Below, piece after piece: positions 37,785-48,879 of a DNA stretch of 64,000 bases. The DNA is from Methanosarcina sp. DH2 (GTDB lineage Archaea; Halobacteriota; Methanosarcinia; Methanosarcinales; Methanosarcinaceae). The translations under genes and the position numbers were made by a program. The stretch covers positions 16,587-80,586 of the forward strand of contig NZ_WJBI01000019.1 of assembly GCF_020804225.1 (NCBI RefSeq). Reading direction: 5' to 3'. The notes below the pieces were generated by a model. That model was not told where the DNA came from and ran no database searches. It was given only the letters and a program-made list of their open reading frames with translations. How positions within the stretch are numbered: position 1 is the first letter of the stretch; the number at the start of each line of letters is the position of its first letter.

Positions 37785-38440
37785 TAAATACCCCGATTTA
37801 TTCTAATGAGTTCCTGCGAAAAATTTTTATAAGCAGTCTGTCAGTAGTCTATTAGTTATCAGTATAATTTAAAGTCACTCTGATATGTAATTTCTTAAAC
37901 AATGTAAACGAGAACATTCAGATATAAAAGTAACGAAATAAATTTCTTTTGCTCCCCCCATAGATAATTGTCCAGCCTGGGCCTAATTTCGTCCTATAAT
38001 CTCCCAGCAAATACTCATTTAATTTGAGGAGTTCCTTCCTTATATAATTTATGCAGTTTGGGTCGAAATTATCCGGATTATATAATGGTTATCATATTTT
38101 TACTATTTTTATAAAACTCTTATAAGGCTCTCATATGACTGTTAAATTCTCATCTTATTGTTATATTTCTCAGAATGTTCTATTCACAGGAAACATTAAA
38201 TTTATTAAAGTTAGTTATAATGCTTACTGTTTACGGTTAAGTTCCAGTACATTGCAAGTTTTTTATTATGGGAAATTATAATTCTCTTATTTTGCCCGGA
38301 GCAATTAGTATTGTTATTAAAACAGCAAAAACCTTTTCAGTATAACATCATTAAAATATGTTTAAAGTATTATGTTTAAAGTATTATGCTTAAAGTATTA
38401 TGCGTAAAGTATATACCTCAATATTTCTTATTGCAGAAGT
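37785..38440. other. AT-rich gap with a 14-bp tandem repeat
   Basis: 656 bases between divergent genes without any supported gene. 38358-38413 holds four 14-base units of ATGTTTAAAGTATT (the last two with one or two changes) immediately before the HD-domain gene. Confidence 0.7.
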
Positions 38441-39241
38441 ATGCAGAAAGAAGACCTGGATTTTTTCCGGAAATGGTTTTTCGAGTATGTAAATAGATTC
38501 TTTTCTCCTGACCCTCTTATTAAGGAAAATATTGAGCTAAAGATAGAACACACAGGGAGAGTTTGTGAAAATATCCTTTTACTTGCAAAGTCTGAGAAGA
38601 TAAGCGAAAAGGAGTGCATGCTTGCTGAGACAATAGCCCTGTTTCATGACCTGGGACGTTTTGAGCAGTTCATGAAATATAAAACGTTTAGAGATTCTGA
38701 ATCGGAAAACCATGCCTTGCTGGGCATAAGAATTCTGAATGAGGAAAGGGTTCTCTCCCGTCTTTCAGGAGAAGAAGAAGACATCATCCTGAAAGCTGTA
38801 GAATATCATAACCTGATGGAGATTCCGGAGTATATAAAAACCTTCAGTAAACTTTATTTTTACTCAAAGCTGATACGGGATGCAGATAAAATTGATATCC
38901 TGAGGCTTGCCAGCGAAGAATATTTGGAAGAAGGAAAACACCGGAATCCGGCGCTTGAACTATATCTGCCAGATACCCTGGGGTATTCGGAGCCTATAGT
39001 ATCAGAGATCTTGGGTAACAGAATGGCAAAAATTGGGGATATGAAAAATAGAAATGATGTGAAACTTCTTCGTCTTAGCTGGATTTTTGATATTAATTTT
39101 CCAGTAACTTTTTTCCTTCTTAAAGAGTACGGATATCTGGAGTCAATTATGTCCTGCCTGCCTGATACAAAAGAAACGGGCATTTTAAGGCGGCATTTTG
39201 AATACTATTTGAATTCAATAGAGTCAGGGGCCAAGAAGTAA
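38441..39241 (+). CDS. HD-domain phosphohydrolase
   Basis: 266 residues. The metal ligands of the HD superfamily are visible: His37 in LKIEHTGRV, the His69-Asp70 doublet in IALFHDLGRF, His residues in ENHALLG and VEYHNLM, and Asp in IRDADKIDIL. The likely reaction is hydrolysis of a phosphate ester or nucleotide; the substrate is unknown. The ATG at 38441 follows the AT-rich repeat directly. It is convergent with the Nif3-like gene. Confidence 0.85.
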   Translation: MQKEDLDFFRKWFFEYVNRFFSPDPLIKENIELKIEHTGRVCENILLLAKSEKISEKECMLAETIALFHDLGRFEQFMKYKTFRDSESENHALLGIRILNEERVLSRLSGEEEDIILKAVEYHNLMEIPEYIKTFSKLYFYSKLIRDADKIDILRLASEEYLEEGKHRNPALELYLPDTLGYSEPIVSEILGNRMAKIGDMKNRNDVKLLRLSWIFDINFPVTFFLLKEYGYLESIMSCLPDTKETGILRRHFEYYLNSIESGAKK

Positions 39242-39489
39242 CAATGTGCCTTAAAACCGGAAGTTAAGTCTTAAATAAGCCGGTTTCTAAAAAGCCCCTT
39301 CGAAATATATTGCCTGCAGAGATATTTGAGATATGTTATCGTATTGAAATCTATATAATTGAATATGCTCAGTATAATATTGGTCAAAGCATTGTTGGCC
39401 GAAATAATATTGTTTGAAGTATCAATGGTTGAGTATTCTGGTTGAACTATTACTGGTCGAAATATATTGATTGAAATTCCACCAGTTGC

Positions 39490-39550
39490 AGTAATATTGT
39501 TTAAAGTAATATTGTTTAAAGTAATATTGTTTAAAGTAATATTGTTTAAA
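39490..39550. repeat. 15-bp tandem repeat GTAATATTGTTTAAA x4
   Basis: Four 15-base units between two convergent genes. The - strand translation gives (LNNIT)n, but the frame 39271-39564 has no other protein-like features, so it is treated as a non-coding array. Confidence 0.85.
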
Positions 39551-39585
39551 GTATCATTGGTCAAATTGGCACTGGTTGAAGTATC

Positions 39586-40503
39586 TCACTCGATATATTT
39601 CCTGCGATTTTCATTTCCCAGGCTGCGCCGGTAATCTGAGCGTATCTGGTTTCTTAACTGTTTTTCAAGTATTAACTCAAGAGAGTCCTTTCCAGTTTCT
39701 TCCTGCTTACACGATCCTTCTTCTTTTACGTCGAATGCAGTTTTATTTTTGTCAACCCTGCAGTTAACCGCCCTGAGTCCGGAAGGCTGGTCAATGAATT
39801 CCACTTCAATTTCAAGAAGGCTGCGCAGCCTGGGACACAGGGCTTCCATACCCGGGTTCTCCGTGGCATAATGGGTTGCATCAATCAGGCAAAGATCTTC
39901 GTATGCCCGGAGAATATCATGCTTGAGCTCTGATGAGATAAATGCGTCAACTCCATTTTTCCTGGCGATTTCAAGGTATTCATTTCGAAAGCCGCTACCT
40001 CCTACAACCATTACCTTTTTGATTTCCTGCTTTTCCCCTGAGTACATGACAGGGGCCTGCAGGCAATCCGAAACATGGGCTGCCAGTTCAGCTGAAGAGC
40101 AGTATTCAATTTCCCCTATCCTGCCTGTTTCTACAGCCCTGGTATTTTTGAGTCTCAGACGGGCGGCAAGAGCATCATTGATCCCTCCTTCGGCTCGATC
40201 GTAATTAGTGTGCATGCTGTAAAGGGATATCCCGTTTTCAAGAGCAATTTTAAGGGAAGATGCCAGGGATTTTGAAATCATATTTACTGGATGAAAGATA
40301 AGAGTGTGATGGGTAATGAGTATTTCCGCTCCAATTTCTGCAGCTTTTTTAAGGGTATATGAGTTTGCATCCAGGGCGACCGCAACCCTGTTTACGTCAT
40401 CTTTAAGACCGAGGACCAGCCCGATCTTGCCCTTATCAAAGTCATCCGCAAGCTCAGCTGGAGCTATCTTTTCAAGAACCTGCACAATTTTCATAAGCTT
40501 CAT
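39586..40503 (-). CDS. Nif3-like dinuclear metal centre protein (DUF34)
   Basis: 305 residues. The metal ligands of the Nif3/YbgI family are visible: ILITHHTLIFHP (His65, His66), YSMHTNYDRAEGGIND, and DATHYATENPGMEAL near the C-terminal half. The family is widespread and annotated as GTP cyclohydrolase I type 2-like or as a metal-insertion factor, but no role is firmly established. The C-terminal 50 residues are a charged extension. Confidence 0.88.
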   Translation of the reverse strand: MKLMKIVQVLEKIAPAELADDFDKGKIGLVLGLKDDVNRVAVALDANSYTLKKAAEIGAEILITHHTLIFHPVNMISKSLASSLKIALENGISLYSMHTNYDRAEGGINDALAARLRLKNTRAVETGRIGEIEYCSSAELAAHVSDCLQAPVMYSGEKQEIKKVMVVGGSGFRNEYLEIARKNGVDAFISSELKHDILRAYEDLCLIDATHYATENPGMEALCPRLRSLLEIEVEFIDQPSGLRAVNCRVDKNKTAFDVKEEGSCKQEETGKDSLELILEKQLRNQIRSDYRRSLGNENRRKYIE

Positions 40504-41252
40504 GGAAAAAATCTCCGCAGACCGGGAAAGTTAAAATTACTGGTTTTCTCCGGCTAAATCCAGATTAAGCGTTTATAACATTTAATTCCAGCCCTTACTG
40601 AAATGTCAGTTATGGAGATTATCCCAAAAGCTATTTTATTCTTAATTATCTGACTTTTCTGACTAATTATTGTGACCATTGGTTTGATTCATGCCTCTAA
40701 ACTCGGTCCTGTTTAGGTCCTGACAGACTTTTCTGTTAATCTTACCCTATGGCTTTTTTCTTCTTCTTTACTTCAAGCAGGATCAAGGACTATTCCATTC
40801 TCAAGAATATAGCTTTTTCAGGACGTTTGCTAAAACATTAGCAAAAATTAAAATAGAATATATGAAGATATTTTATAGGGATTTGGATAATTTATTTTTA
40901 AGAGATAAATTCTTTGAAAAAAATTAAGGAAATTTGAATATTTCAAAAACCATAAGAATAAAAATGAAAATACTGCCAAAAAGCGATAAAGTTTATATTT
41001 ATAAAAATAATACTGGAAATACAGATCTGAATATAATTTGTTCATGCGGGGTATGCTGGGGGCGAAAATAATACTCTATAAAACTATAATTTGACTGTAG
41101 TTACCTATAATCTCTAAAAAATATATCTTTATATTATCACAATATTTTGTAAGTCATAATTTAGTGAGCTATAAATTTCACAAAAGTGCAAAATGCACGT
41201 TTCCGGTTCCCCGGATTTGTTGTAAACAGCATCAAAATCAAGGAAGGTAACC
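40504..41252. other. AT-rich gap upstream of the S-layer-type gene
   Basis: About 750 bases with no supported gene. A 65-codon - strand frame at 40848-41045 is low-complexity (F/Y/L-rich) and rejected. GTGCA-aaa-TGCAC at about 41184-41196 is a small palindrome in the likely leader. Confidence 0.5.
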
Positions 41253-42860
41253 ATGGCTAAAAGAATTGCACTGATTGCATTAATTGCCGTTTTTATCTTT
41301 TCCGTCCTTTCAATTACTGCTTTCGCGGCAGATGAAGTGGAGTGGGTGGAGAAAAAGGACGCGGCAAAACTTTACTGGGGAAATACAATAACCGTAGAAG
41401 GTTATGAAATAAAAGCAGAAGATTTCAACGAAAACAAGATGGTGTTCGTTTCGATTTCAAAAGATGGGGAAAAATTAAAGACTTCTCCTCTTACAGCAGG
41501 GCTGGAGTTCGCATATAATGATGAGATAAAAGTTTACGCCCAGAATGTGGAACCAAACTACGAAATTATCACCAAAGATGGAAAGGAATTCAAGACCGGA
41601 AATTGGAATCCATATGCTGAACTGGATATTCTTGTAAGAGGAAAACCAAGTTTTGACATAGATGTCGAAACTAAAAAAGATACTTACGATTCTAAATTAA
41701 CAGGTGATAGCAGAATAGATGTAACGATAAAAGTTAAAAATGATGGGGAAGCAAAAGCTGAAAACGTTATGCTGACTGTCGATACAGCCGGGCTGGAAGT
41801 ACTTAGTGGAAAAACGAAATATACATACACAAAGATCCTGAAAGATGAGACTGTTGAGTCAATTAATCTTACGCTCAAAGCGCCCACTCCCTGGGAAGAC
41901 ACAGATTTTAATATAACTGCAAAAACTACATGCGTAGACATCAAAGATAAGAAGTATGAACATGTAGGTTCCAAAATCATAAAAATCGAAAAAAAATGGG
42001 ACCTTATTGTCTCAAAAAGTTTCACAAAAGAACGTCATATGGGAGAGCCTGTTTATGTTTCTGTCACTGTCAGGAACAGAGGAATCTGTGATATAAATAA
42101 TATCGTACTTAAAGATTCTATCATTTCCAATATGCACCTTCAAAAAGACACGGAGCTTGATAAGACACTTTCTCTGAAGTCCGGAGAAATAGCTGAGGAT
42201 GTTTTTAAGTACACCCTTATTCCCGAAAGGCCGGGGGAATTCACATTTCCGAAAACCGTAGCTACTTTCACCCTTTCAAATGGACAGAGTGAAAAAGTCG
42301 ATTCCGATGATTCGGAAAAGATAAAAATTTACGGGCCCTATATTGAAATTACGAAAACTGTTGACAAGCAGCAGCTAAACTCTGGAGACGAACTGACTGT
42401 AACGGTCACCACAAAGAACACAGGAAACGTTGATGCAAGTGTAACAGTAACCGATACCATACCTTCCGAAGCTAAACTTATAAGTGGGGAAACGAGTTTC
42501 AAGCAGGTCCTTGGAAGCGGCGGCGGTTCAAAGACAATCACTTACATCCTGCAGATGCATAAAGAAGGGGAAATCAAGATTCCTGCCTGTAAAGCAACTT
42601 TCCTTGACCTCGATAAATATTCAGGAGAGGTCAGCTCAGAGACTCCTGTTGTTTATGTCGGAACGCCGATGACACTTGAAGGAAGCAGCGCACAACCGGA
42701 AGGGTCAACCGAGTCCAACCAGGAGAAAAATGAACCTTCGAGCCAGGCGAATACAGGCGGTACGGAAGAAGACTATGGGGATACACCGGGATTCGGTTTC
42801 TTCCTTGCAGTAGCAGGAATACTGGCGGTTACCGGGTTCATGAGGAAGAGGCGCAACTGA
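41253..42860 (+). CDS. S-layer-type surface protein with PGF-CTERM anchor
   Basis: 535 residues. Signal peptide MAKRIALIALIAVFIFSVLS, likely cleaved after AFA. The body has repeated beta-sandwich segments of the COG1361/CARDB-DUF11 type (VTIKVKNDGEAKAENVMLTV, VSVTVRNRGICDINNIVLKD, VTVTTKNTGNVDASVTVTDT). A Ser/Thr/Glu linker follows, then TPGFGFFLAVAGILAVTGFM and RKRRN, a PGF-CTERM sorting signal for archaeosortase processing and lipid anchoring. A ribosome site AAGGAAGG precedes the ATG. It is expected on the outer cell surface. Confidence 0.9.
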   Translation: MAKRIALIALIAVFIFSVLSITAFAADEVEWVEKKDAAKLYWGNTITVEGYEIKAEDFNENKMVFVSISKDGEKLKTSPLTAGLEFAYNDEIKVYAQNVEPNYEIITKDGKEFKTGNWNPYAELDILVRGKPSFDIDVETKKDTYDSKLTGDSRIDVTIKVKNDGEAKAENVMLTVDTAGLEVLSGKTKYTYTKILKDETVESINLTLKAPTPWEDTDFNITAKTTCVDIKDKKYEHVGSKIIKIEKKWDLIVSKSFTKERHMGEPVYVSVTVRNRGICDINNIVLKDSIISNMHLQKDTELDKTLSLKSGEIAEDVFKYTLIPERPGEFTFPKTVATFTLSNGQSEKVDSDDSEKIKIYGPYIEITKTVDKQQLNSGDELTVTVTTKNTGNVDASVTVTDTIPSEAKLISGETSFKQVLGSGGGSKTITYILQMHKEGEIKIPACKATFLDLDKYSGEVSSETPVVYVGTPMTLEGSSAQPEGSTESNQEKNEPSSQANTGGTEEDYGDTPGFGFFLAVAGILAVTGFMRKRRN

Positions 42861-42887
42861 AAGACTAAAACATTTAAGTGTTGTTCT

Positions 42888-42921
42888 GGATTCTCCCGGG
42901 TTTTTCGGAGAATCCACTTTT
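42888..42921 (+). terminator. Hairpin terminator after the surface-protein gene
   Basis: GGATTCTCC (42888-42896) and GGAGAATCC (42907-42915) form a perfect 9-bp stem followed by AC and six T. Confidence 0.85.
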
Positions 42922-43396
42922 TTGTCATCTGGCTCCTGTATTTACCAGACTGCCAGACAAGGCATATGAGGTTGTTAATTTTCCGGCATGGTTACCTTTT
43001 TTACCTGCCTGTCCTATTTTTCCTGCATCACCTGTGTAAAAAGAAGTATTTCTCATCCTGAATTGTATTATCCACAGCATCAGCTTTCTTTAATAGCATT
43101 ATAGTTTCACGTGTTGTTTTATCGATTTGAGTCCAGCTACAGACCTATGCGGCACCGAAGAGAAAACTGAAAAATCTTATTTTTCGGATATTTAGGAATA
43201 TTATCAACTGATTAATAAGGAGCTGCCAACAAATTAGAATCCAATTAGAATGAATCCAATTAGAATAATAGATTAATAAATTTGCAGTCCGAATGATAGA
43301 ACTCTTCTATAATCGAGAATAAAGTGAGAAAATCGATGCCTTACAAAGAGATCAAAAATAAAGTATACATTCTAACAGCAAAAAAGGAATTAGATC
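42922..43396. other. Intergenic region upstream of the DHH gene
   Basis: About 475 bases; no gene or clear element recognised apart from short AATTAGAAT repeats near 43236-43270. AAAAGGAATTAGATC precedes the next start. Confidence 0.5.
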
Positions 43397-44407
43397 ATGA
43401 AAGAACCCCAGAACCGGCTTAAAGCAAAAACCCTGATCCTTACCCATGGAGACTCTGACGGGATATGTTCGGGGGCAATTGCAAAAAGTGCTTACCCTGA
43501 TGCATATGTATACTTTACAAGCCCTGTCAGCCTTCTTGACAAATTAAACCTTATAGAAGACGTCGAAACCCTCATAATCTGTGACATTGCAATCGAAGAA
43601 AGGCACTGCTCAGAACTCCATTCAGTACTTGAGAATTTTTCGGAAAAATGCAATCTATACTACATAGACCACCACCCCCTTCCGGAAAGTTGCGGAAAAA
43701 AAGAGTGGTTTTACCATGATACGGGAGTATGTTCCTCTGAACTGACCTACAGGGTTTTTGAAGACCTTCTGAGCCAGGAAATGAGAAGAATAGCAATTTA
43801 CGGGGCTATAGGTGATTTCTGCGATAATACGCCCTGTATAAAAAGTTGGGTAAAAGACTGGGACAAAAGAAGTCTCTATTTTCAGGCTGGAGCCCTGATC
43901 CAGGCAATAATTCATAAAGGAAAAGAATACAATTTTAAAAGAACCCTGCTTGAGCCTTTATCAAAGGACATGATTCCTTCAAATGTCCCTGATCTGCTTG
44001 AGCTTGCCAGGGAAGCTGCAATTAACGAAGAGAAAATCCGGCTTTTTGTGAAAGAAAATGTGGAAGTCCTGAGAAACAGCGCGTATATTGTAAATACGAA
44101 TAACTCCATTTCAAAGGCAGCGATCTATGCCGCATCCTACGGACATAGGGAAGTTGGAATTGCAGCCGAGTACCACGAGAGAAAAGGTGTATATGACCTT
44201 AGCATACGTTCCCGTGGAAATGTGGACATAAATCGTATCCTTCGTTCGGTTGCACCTGAGTTTGGAGGAAGTGGCGGCGGGCACCCTGTTGCAGCAGGAG
44301 CACGCATCCCCGAAGGTTCGCTGGAGGTTTTCCTCCGGGCTTTCGATGCCAGACTCGGGGAAGTAAATGAGGTAAAACAAAATGGAAACCAGCAAGACTG
44401 CAGCTGA
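43397..44407 (+). CDS. DHH-family (RecJ-like) phosphoesterase
   Basis: 336 residues. The N-terminal DHH domain has TLILTHGDSDGICSGAIAKS (Asp19, Asp21), TLIICDIAIEE, and the DHH motif in LYYIDHHPLPESCG. The C-terminal DHHA1 domain has RSVAPEFGGSGGGHPVAAGA, the GGGH nucleic-acid-binding motif. The role may be single-strand DNA/RNA exonuclease or small-nucleotide phosphodiesterase. Its 3' end overlaps the EngB-like gene by 26 bases, so the two are translationally coupled. Confidence 0.9.
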   Translation: MKEPQNRLKAKTLILTHGDSDGICSGAIAKSAYPDAYVYFTSPVSLLDKLNLIEDVETLIICDIAIEERHCSELHSVLENFSEKCNLYYIDHHPLPESCGKKEWFYHDTGVCSSELTYRVFEDLLSQEMRRIAIYGAIGDFCDNTPCIKSWVKDWDKRSLYFQAGALIQAIIHKGKEYNFKRTLLEPLSKDMIPSNVPDLLELAREAAINEEKIRLFVKENVEVLRNSAYIVNTNNSISKAAIYAASYGHREVGIAAEYHERKGVYDLSIRSRGNVDINRILRSVAPEFGGSGGGHPVAAGARIPEGSLEVFLRAFDARLGEVNEVKQNGNQQDCS

Positions 44408-45011
44408 AAGCGGCATAAATATTGAGATTATCTTTGTAGGGCGCTCAAATGTGGGCAAGTCTTCCCTTCTCAGGGAGATCTTCGGGGCAAAAGTAAGGGT
44501 TGGAAGACGCCCGGGCGTTACCCTGCGCCCCAGACATGCCCAGGAATCGGACCTTCTTATCACGGATATGCCTGGCTTCGGCTTCATGAGCGGAGTGAAA
44601 GACCGAAAGCAAGATATTGTAAAAGACCAGACAATACGCTATCTCGAAAAAAATGCCGAAAGAATAAAAATCGGGGTCCTTGTAATCGACGGACCGACTT
44701 TTCCTGAAGTAGTCGACCGCTGGGATTCCAGGGACCAGATTCCTATCGACGTTGAAATGTTTGATTTCATGAGGGAAATCGGGATTGACACTATTGTTGC
44801 TGCAAACAAGATGGACAAAGTAAAAGCAGATGAATACGACTCTCTCCTTGACGAGGTTTCAGTGCGCCTCGGACTTGAACCTCCATGGCAAGACTGGAAG
44901 CATATCATCGCACCGATAAGTGTCAAAAAATTAGATTTGAAAGCCTTAAAGGGACTTCTCCGTGATAGGCTGCACGAAATGAAAAGGGACGACCTGTTCA
45001 AGTATGTTTGA
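44382..45011 (+). CDS. engB: EngB/YihA-type GTP-binding protein
   Basis: 209-residue small GTPase. G1 loop IFVGRSNVGKSSLL (residues 18-30), G2 threonine in GRRPGVTLRP, G3 DMPGFGFMSG, G4 AANKMDK, G5 near APISVKK. Bacterial EngB assists large-subunit ribosome assembly; the archaeal homologue is presumed to act on ribosomes too. Its start lies inside the DHH gene. A hairpin that could end transcription surrounds its stop codon. Confidence 0.9.
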   Translation: METSKTAAESGINIEIIFVGRSNVGKSSLLREIFGAKVRVGRRPGVTLRPRHAQESDLLITDMPGFGFMSGVKDRKQDIVKDQTIRYLEKNAERIKIGVLVIDGPTFPEVVDRWDSRDQIPIDVEMFDFMREIGIDTIVAANKMDKVKADEYDSLLDEVSVRLGLEPPWQDWKHIIAPISVKKLDLKALKGLLRDRLHEMKRDDLFKYV

Positions 45012-45041
45012 TCTGTCCTTAAACAGGTCACATCGTTTTTT
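44991..45041 (+). terminator. Hairpin spanning the engB stop codon
   Basis: GACCTGTT (44991-44998) can pair with AACAGGTC (45022-45029), followed by ACATCG and six T. The loop is long (23 bases) and contains the stop codon. Confidence 0.45.
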
Positions 45042-45114
45042 ACCAGTTCTTTTTTAACTCAATTATTTTTGCTTACTCTACTCATTTTTAGAACTAATAG
45101 TTGAGACAAGCCTT

Positions 45115-46821
45115 TCAGAGCCTTTTCAGCTGCTGGCTGTACACACGCCCGATCCGCTGGATTGTGTCTGCTTCTTCCGGGTCTTTATCGTCTCGGACGC
45201 GGATGAAGCGGGGAAAACGCAGGGCAAAGCCCGAGTCGTAGTTGGGGCTTTTCTGGATTTCCTCAAAGGCGATTTCCAGGACGACTTTCGGCCTGATTGC
45301 AAATACCCCTCCGGCTTCTCCACCTTCCATTAATCCTGAGAGTATCTCTGTAAGTTCTTTTAGCTGCTCGTCTGTAAGGCCTGTACCAACCTTGCCAACC
45401 TGCAGGAAGCGGGGAGTCTCGGGGTCATAACAGGCAATAGTATAAGAGCCGATCAGGTTTGCTCTGCGCCCGAAGCCCCATTCTGCCCCCACAATCACAA
45501 GGTCAAGAGTCTCCATGAGGGGTTTTTTCTTCAGCCAGTTTTTGCCACGCTTGCCAGGAGAATAAACAGAAACCGGGTTTTTAACCATAACACCTTCGTG
45601 CCCGGCTTTTAAGGCTTCCCTGTAAATCTTTTCCACAACCTCGAGATCTCCGGTTATCACCTGACTGGCTACACAGATGGATTTCGAGTCCTCAACAGAA
45701 CTCTCCACACAGGACTCAAGCACTTTTCGCCTCTCAAGAAGAGATAGGTCAATCAGAGTTCTGCCGTTGAGGTACATAATGTCAAACAGGTTGAGCTGGA
45801 TAGGAATCCCGAGAACCTTTTCCTCTACATTGTACTTGCGCCTGAAGCGCTTAAGGATTTCCTGAAAAGCCCTGGGTTTTCCGTTCTCGTCTACAGCTAC
45901 AGCTTCTCCATCAAGGATTGCTGACTCAGCTCTTACATGTTTCCGGACTATGTCAACAAGGTCAGGCAGGGAATTTGTGACGTTTTCAAGCTTTCGTGAA
46001 AAAAGAGTAACTGAGTTTCCATTCTTGTGTATCTGGACTCTTGCCCCGTCGAATTTCCATTCAATTGCAACCTCTTTCATTTCCCTGATATCGGCATCTA
46101 TGTCAGGGCTGATCTGCGAAAGCATCATCCTGATTGGACGGTTGATCTCGATCCCGAGGTTTTCGAGACCTTTTATTCCGTCTTTCTTAGCAGCAGCAGC
46201 CACTATGCCGAGGTCGTTTGTAACCATGAAAGAGTGTTCCACAATCTCTACAGGTACAGAAAAGGCTTTTGCAATGGCATCCCTGACAACTCCTTCCCCT
46301 ACACCTATGCGGAGTTCTTCAAGTGCAAGCCTGGAAATGTATTTTGCTTCTCTCGGAGTTGAAGAGGTAAAGAGAAACTGAAGATTTTTGATTTTAACTT
46401 CCTGTGAGCCTTTTCCGGAAGCTTCGGATGCGATCTTGAAACGGTTATAAATCTCTGTTATTGAGAGCTCAGGCTGCTCTTCGAGGAAAGAAGAAAATGT
46501 CACCTGGTTTTTTCTTTTTTCCTTCAGGATAAGGAGTGCTGTATCCCCTATATCTCCAGTGGTTCGGATAAGAGATTCTATACTTTGTATGGACATTCCT
46601 GAGGCTTTAGAGAGTGAAACATAAAGCAGGCTTGTGCCAATACCGAGCTGCTCTCCACTCCAGGCAGGAAAAACCTCGCTCATTATAAAATGAGTGGCAA
46701 GAGGCAGCTCTTCAACGTCAACTTTTTTGAGGAGGTCAGCAACCTTATTTGTAGTTTCTATAGTGCTCGATGTTTTTTCAATTGCCTGGCAGGTTTCTGC
46801 AAATTCCCTGAAGCTTGTCAT
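45115..46821 (-). CDS. lig: ATP-dependent DNA ligase
   Basis: 568-residue replicative/repair ligase of the archaeal type. The N-terminal DNA-binding domain is followed by the adenylation domain with motif [16 protein letters not shown] (nucleophile Lys256), motif III area LFDIMYLNG, motif [11 protein letters not shown], motif [12 protein letters not shown], and the OB-fold with [15 protein letters not shown]. It is convergent with engB, and homoserine dehydrogenase lies upstream on the same strand. Confidence 0.96.
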   Translation of the reverse strand: MTSFREFAETCQAIEKTSSTIETTNKVADLLKKVDVEELPLATHFIMSEVFPAWSGEQLGIGTSLLYVSLSKASGMSIQSIESLIRTTGDIGDTALLILKEKRKNQVTFSSFLEEQPELSITEIYNRFKIASEASGKGSQEVKIKNLQFLFTSSTPREAKYISRLALEELRIGVGEGVVRDAIAKAFSVPVEIVEHSFMVTNDLGIVAAAAKKDGIKGLENLGIEINRPIRMMLSQISPDIDADIREMKEVAIEWKFDGARVQIHKNGNSVTLFSRKLENVTNSLPDLVDIVRKHVRAESAILDGEAVAVDENGKPRAFQEILKRFRRKYNVEEKVLGIPIQLNLFDIMYLNGRTLIDLSLLERRKVLESCVESSVEDSKSICVASQVITGDLEVVEKIYREALKAGHEGVMVKNPVSVYSPGKRGKNWLKKKPLMETLDLVIVGAEWGFGRRANLIGSYTIACYDPETPRFLQVGKVGTGLTDEQLKELTEILSGLMEGGEAGGVFAIRPKVVLEIAFEEIQKSPNYDSGFALRFPRFIRVRDDKDPEEADTIQRIGRVYSQQLKRL

Positions 46822-46890
46822 GGTCCACGCGGTTTTTTTAGTTTTTTGTTTTTTCGGATTCTGATCTATGAAGGCCGATTTTTCCTGTAC

Positions 46891-47889
46891 TTATCGATTT
46901 CCGTAAATTGCAACCAGATCGCTGAGAATTGCACTTGCGGTTTCTATCGGGCCTGCGCCCTTGCCTGTGACCGTGATTTCTCCCGCAAGCTCGGTGTCTA
47001 TGGAAGCTACATTAAGAGTACCTCTTACAGCAAGGGGATGGTTGATAGGTACAAGCCTTGGAGCAACATGTATTCTTTCCCTGCTGACTTCTCCTATAAG
47101 CTTGATCACATGCCCTCTTTCATAAGCCATTTCCAGAGCTTCAGGCGTGATTTTTGTAATTCCCGTAACTTCAACATCCTTATATGTTGCATCAAGCCCG
47201 AAAATTGCATTGGCAAGAATTACCAGTTTGCATGCTGTATCAATTCCTTCTACATCATACGTAGGGTCGGTTTCGGCAATTCCGAGTTCCATAGACTCGG
47301 CAAGAATATCCTTATAACTTGCCCTTTCCTCGAGCATTCTGGTGAGGATATAGTTACATGTCCCGTTAAGAATCCCTTTAATGCTTCTGAGATTATTTCC
47401 TGCAAGGACTTCATTTGCCAGGTTAATAATGGGCATGGAGCCGCCGACAGTAGCTTCAAACCTGAAGTTCGATCCGGCTGTTTTTGCAGCTTCCATCAGT
47501 TCTCCGTACTTCAGGGTAAGAGGTCCTTTATTGGAGGTAACAACATCTTTGCCGGTTTCGAAGGCTGCGAACATATTCTGAAGCCCTGCTCCTCCCGTTA
47601 CGATATTTGTAGGAGTGGTTTCTATTACCAGTTCATGGTCTACGGACCGGATAACCTCAACGCCTGTGAGTTTTTCTATGGCAACCGTGCCTCCTGTCCT
47701 CTTGCGGGCAAGACAGTCAGCCAGGTCCACTCCTTCAGGATTAATAGTAGCCCCTTTAGAATCCACAACTGCAACTACTAGAACTTCCAGCCCGATACTT
47801 TTCAGGTACTCTTTTTTCATAAGAAGTACCTCGGCTACACCCTGTCCAATTGCACCAAATCCTAAAATAGAACAGCGCACTGTTTTCAT
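46891..47889 (-). CDS. hom: Homoserine dehydrogenase
   Basis: NAD(P)-dependent reduction of aspartate semialdehyde to homoserine for threonine and methionine. The Rossmann motif is [17 protein letters not shown]. The catalytic region contains [32 protein letters not shown] and [20 protein letters not shown], all family signatures. The 332-residue form lacks a fused ACT domain; that regulatory function is probably supplied by the adjacent ACT protein, whose stop lies 23 bp upstream. Confidence 0.96.
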   Translation of the reverse strand: MKTVRCSILGFGAIGQGVAEVLLMKKEYLKSIGLEVLVVAVVDSKGATINPEGVDLADCLARKRTGGTVAIEKLTGVEVIRSVDHELVIETTPTNIVTGGAGLQNMFAAFETGKDVVTSNKGPLTLKYGELMEAAKTAGSNFRFEATVGGSMPIINLANEVLAGNNLRSIKGILNGTCNYILTRMLEERASYKDILAESMELGIAETDPTYDVEGIDTACKLVILANAIFGLDATYKDVEVTGITKITPEALEMAYERGHVIKLIGEVSRERIHVAPRLVPINHPLAVRGTLNVASIDTELAGEITVTGKGAGPIETASAILSDLVAIYGNR

Positions 47890-47912
47890 GTTTTCAAATC
47901 TCCTATGTTTTT

Positions 47913-48428
47913 TCAGGCGTGGATGTCTATTGGAAGGACCATAAGCAGGTCTTTTTTTACCGAGACTTCTTTCAGGATATCAAGCGCCTTTTGCAGATCC
48001 TCTTTACCTACAGCATCGATTCTGATCAGAGCTGAAGAAAGAAGATTAATACCTGGCATGCATAGCGAAAGGTCGACTACCTCCGCAAACCCTGTCTTGT
48101 CAATCTCATCAATCGTGTCCTGGATCCCTGTGTGAACCACGTGCCCTATAAGAACCACATTTATGCTCTCTCTGAAACGCTGTTCCCCAACCCTTACAAC
48201 CCTTATCCCGTTTTCCTCAAGCTTTGCTTTTATTGCTACTATGTTCTCGGGTTTTGTCTCGAGTACAAGCTGTACAGGCACTGTTTTTCTTGGGGTCCGT
48301 TTCTGGTGGTGGTGTAAAACAGTTATCAGGTTAGCTTTGAATTCCGAAAGAGGCTGGAGGGCTAAAAGCATCTGCCCGGGCACATCTTTTAATTCAATGT
48401 CCATGGAAACTCGCATACTGTCCCTCAT
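47913..48428 (-). CDS. ACT-domain protein, predicted regulator of homoserine dehydrogenase
   Basis: 171 residues of the COG2061 type. The first ACT-like half begins [20 protein letters not shown] and a second regulatory half contains [20 protein letters not shown]. It lies directly upstream of hom on the same strand, and COG2061 proteins are predicted allosteric regulators of that enzyme. The start is M1 or M5; both lie before the ACT strand. Confidence 0.88.
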   Translation of the reverse strand: MRDSMRVSMDIELKDVPGQMLLALQPLSEFKANLITVLHHHQKRTPRKTVPVQLVLETKPENIVAIKAKLEENGIRVVRVGEQRFRESINVVLIGHVVHTGIQDTIDEIDKTGFAEVVDLSLCMPGINLLSSALIRIDAVGKEDLQKALDILKEVSVKKDLLMVLPIDIHA

Positions 48429-48879
48429 GCAATTTATAATAATTCGATATGAAATCTAAATATGAACTCTAAGTAAGATATGAAGTCTTGGTAATAATGT
48501 CTCAATTTAATAAATGTATTAATTTAATAGACATATCAAATTAATAAACATATCAAATTAATAAACATATCAAATTAATAAACATATCAAATTAATAAAC
48601 ATATCAAATTAATAAACATATCAAATCAATAAGTGTATCAAATTAATATCCAGTAGTCTTATCCAATCAGCTTACTGTCAAGGTTATACTAATATATCAG
48701 CGTATGGACACCGGCTCAATTAAAGTACACCAAGGAGTATTATGGGCCGGATCTTTCAAACTTTTATTAATCTTTCCTGTTGCTTAGTAGATGAATTCAG
48801 TTATATAGTTTGCTATCTGCGGTGTTTGCTATTTGTGGTTTTTCAAAAATGTAAAGTAAAGCATCATTTTATTATTAAA
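48429..48879. repeat. Gap with a 17-bp tandem repeat array
   Basis: 451 bases without a gene. About 48523-48650 holds six or seven units of TTAATAAACATATCAAA, degenerating at both ends. The remainder is AT-rich. Confidence 0.85.

Noticed and set aside
39271..39564. 97-codon - strand frame starting with repeated LNNIT
   Set aside because: Produced by a 15-bp tandem array, which keeps frame by its length; no ribosome site or domain.
40848..41045. 65-codon - strand frame rich in Phe and Tyr
   Set aside because: AT-rich low-complexity sequence without ribosome site or homologous features.
46690..47781. 363-codon + strand frame opposite homoserine dehydrogenase
   Set aside because: Antisense to a well-supported gene over most of its length; Cys/Phe/Ser-rich translation without domain features.
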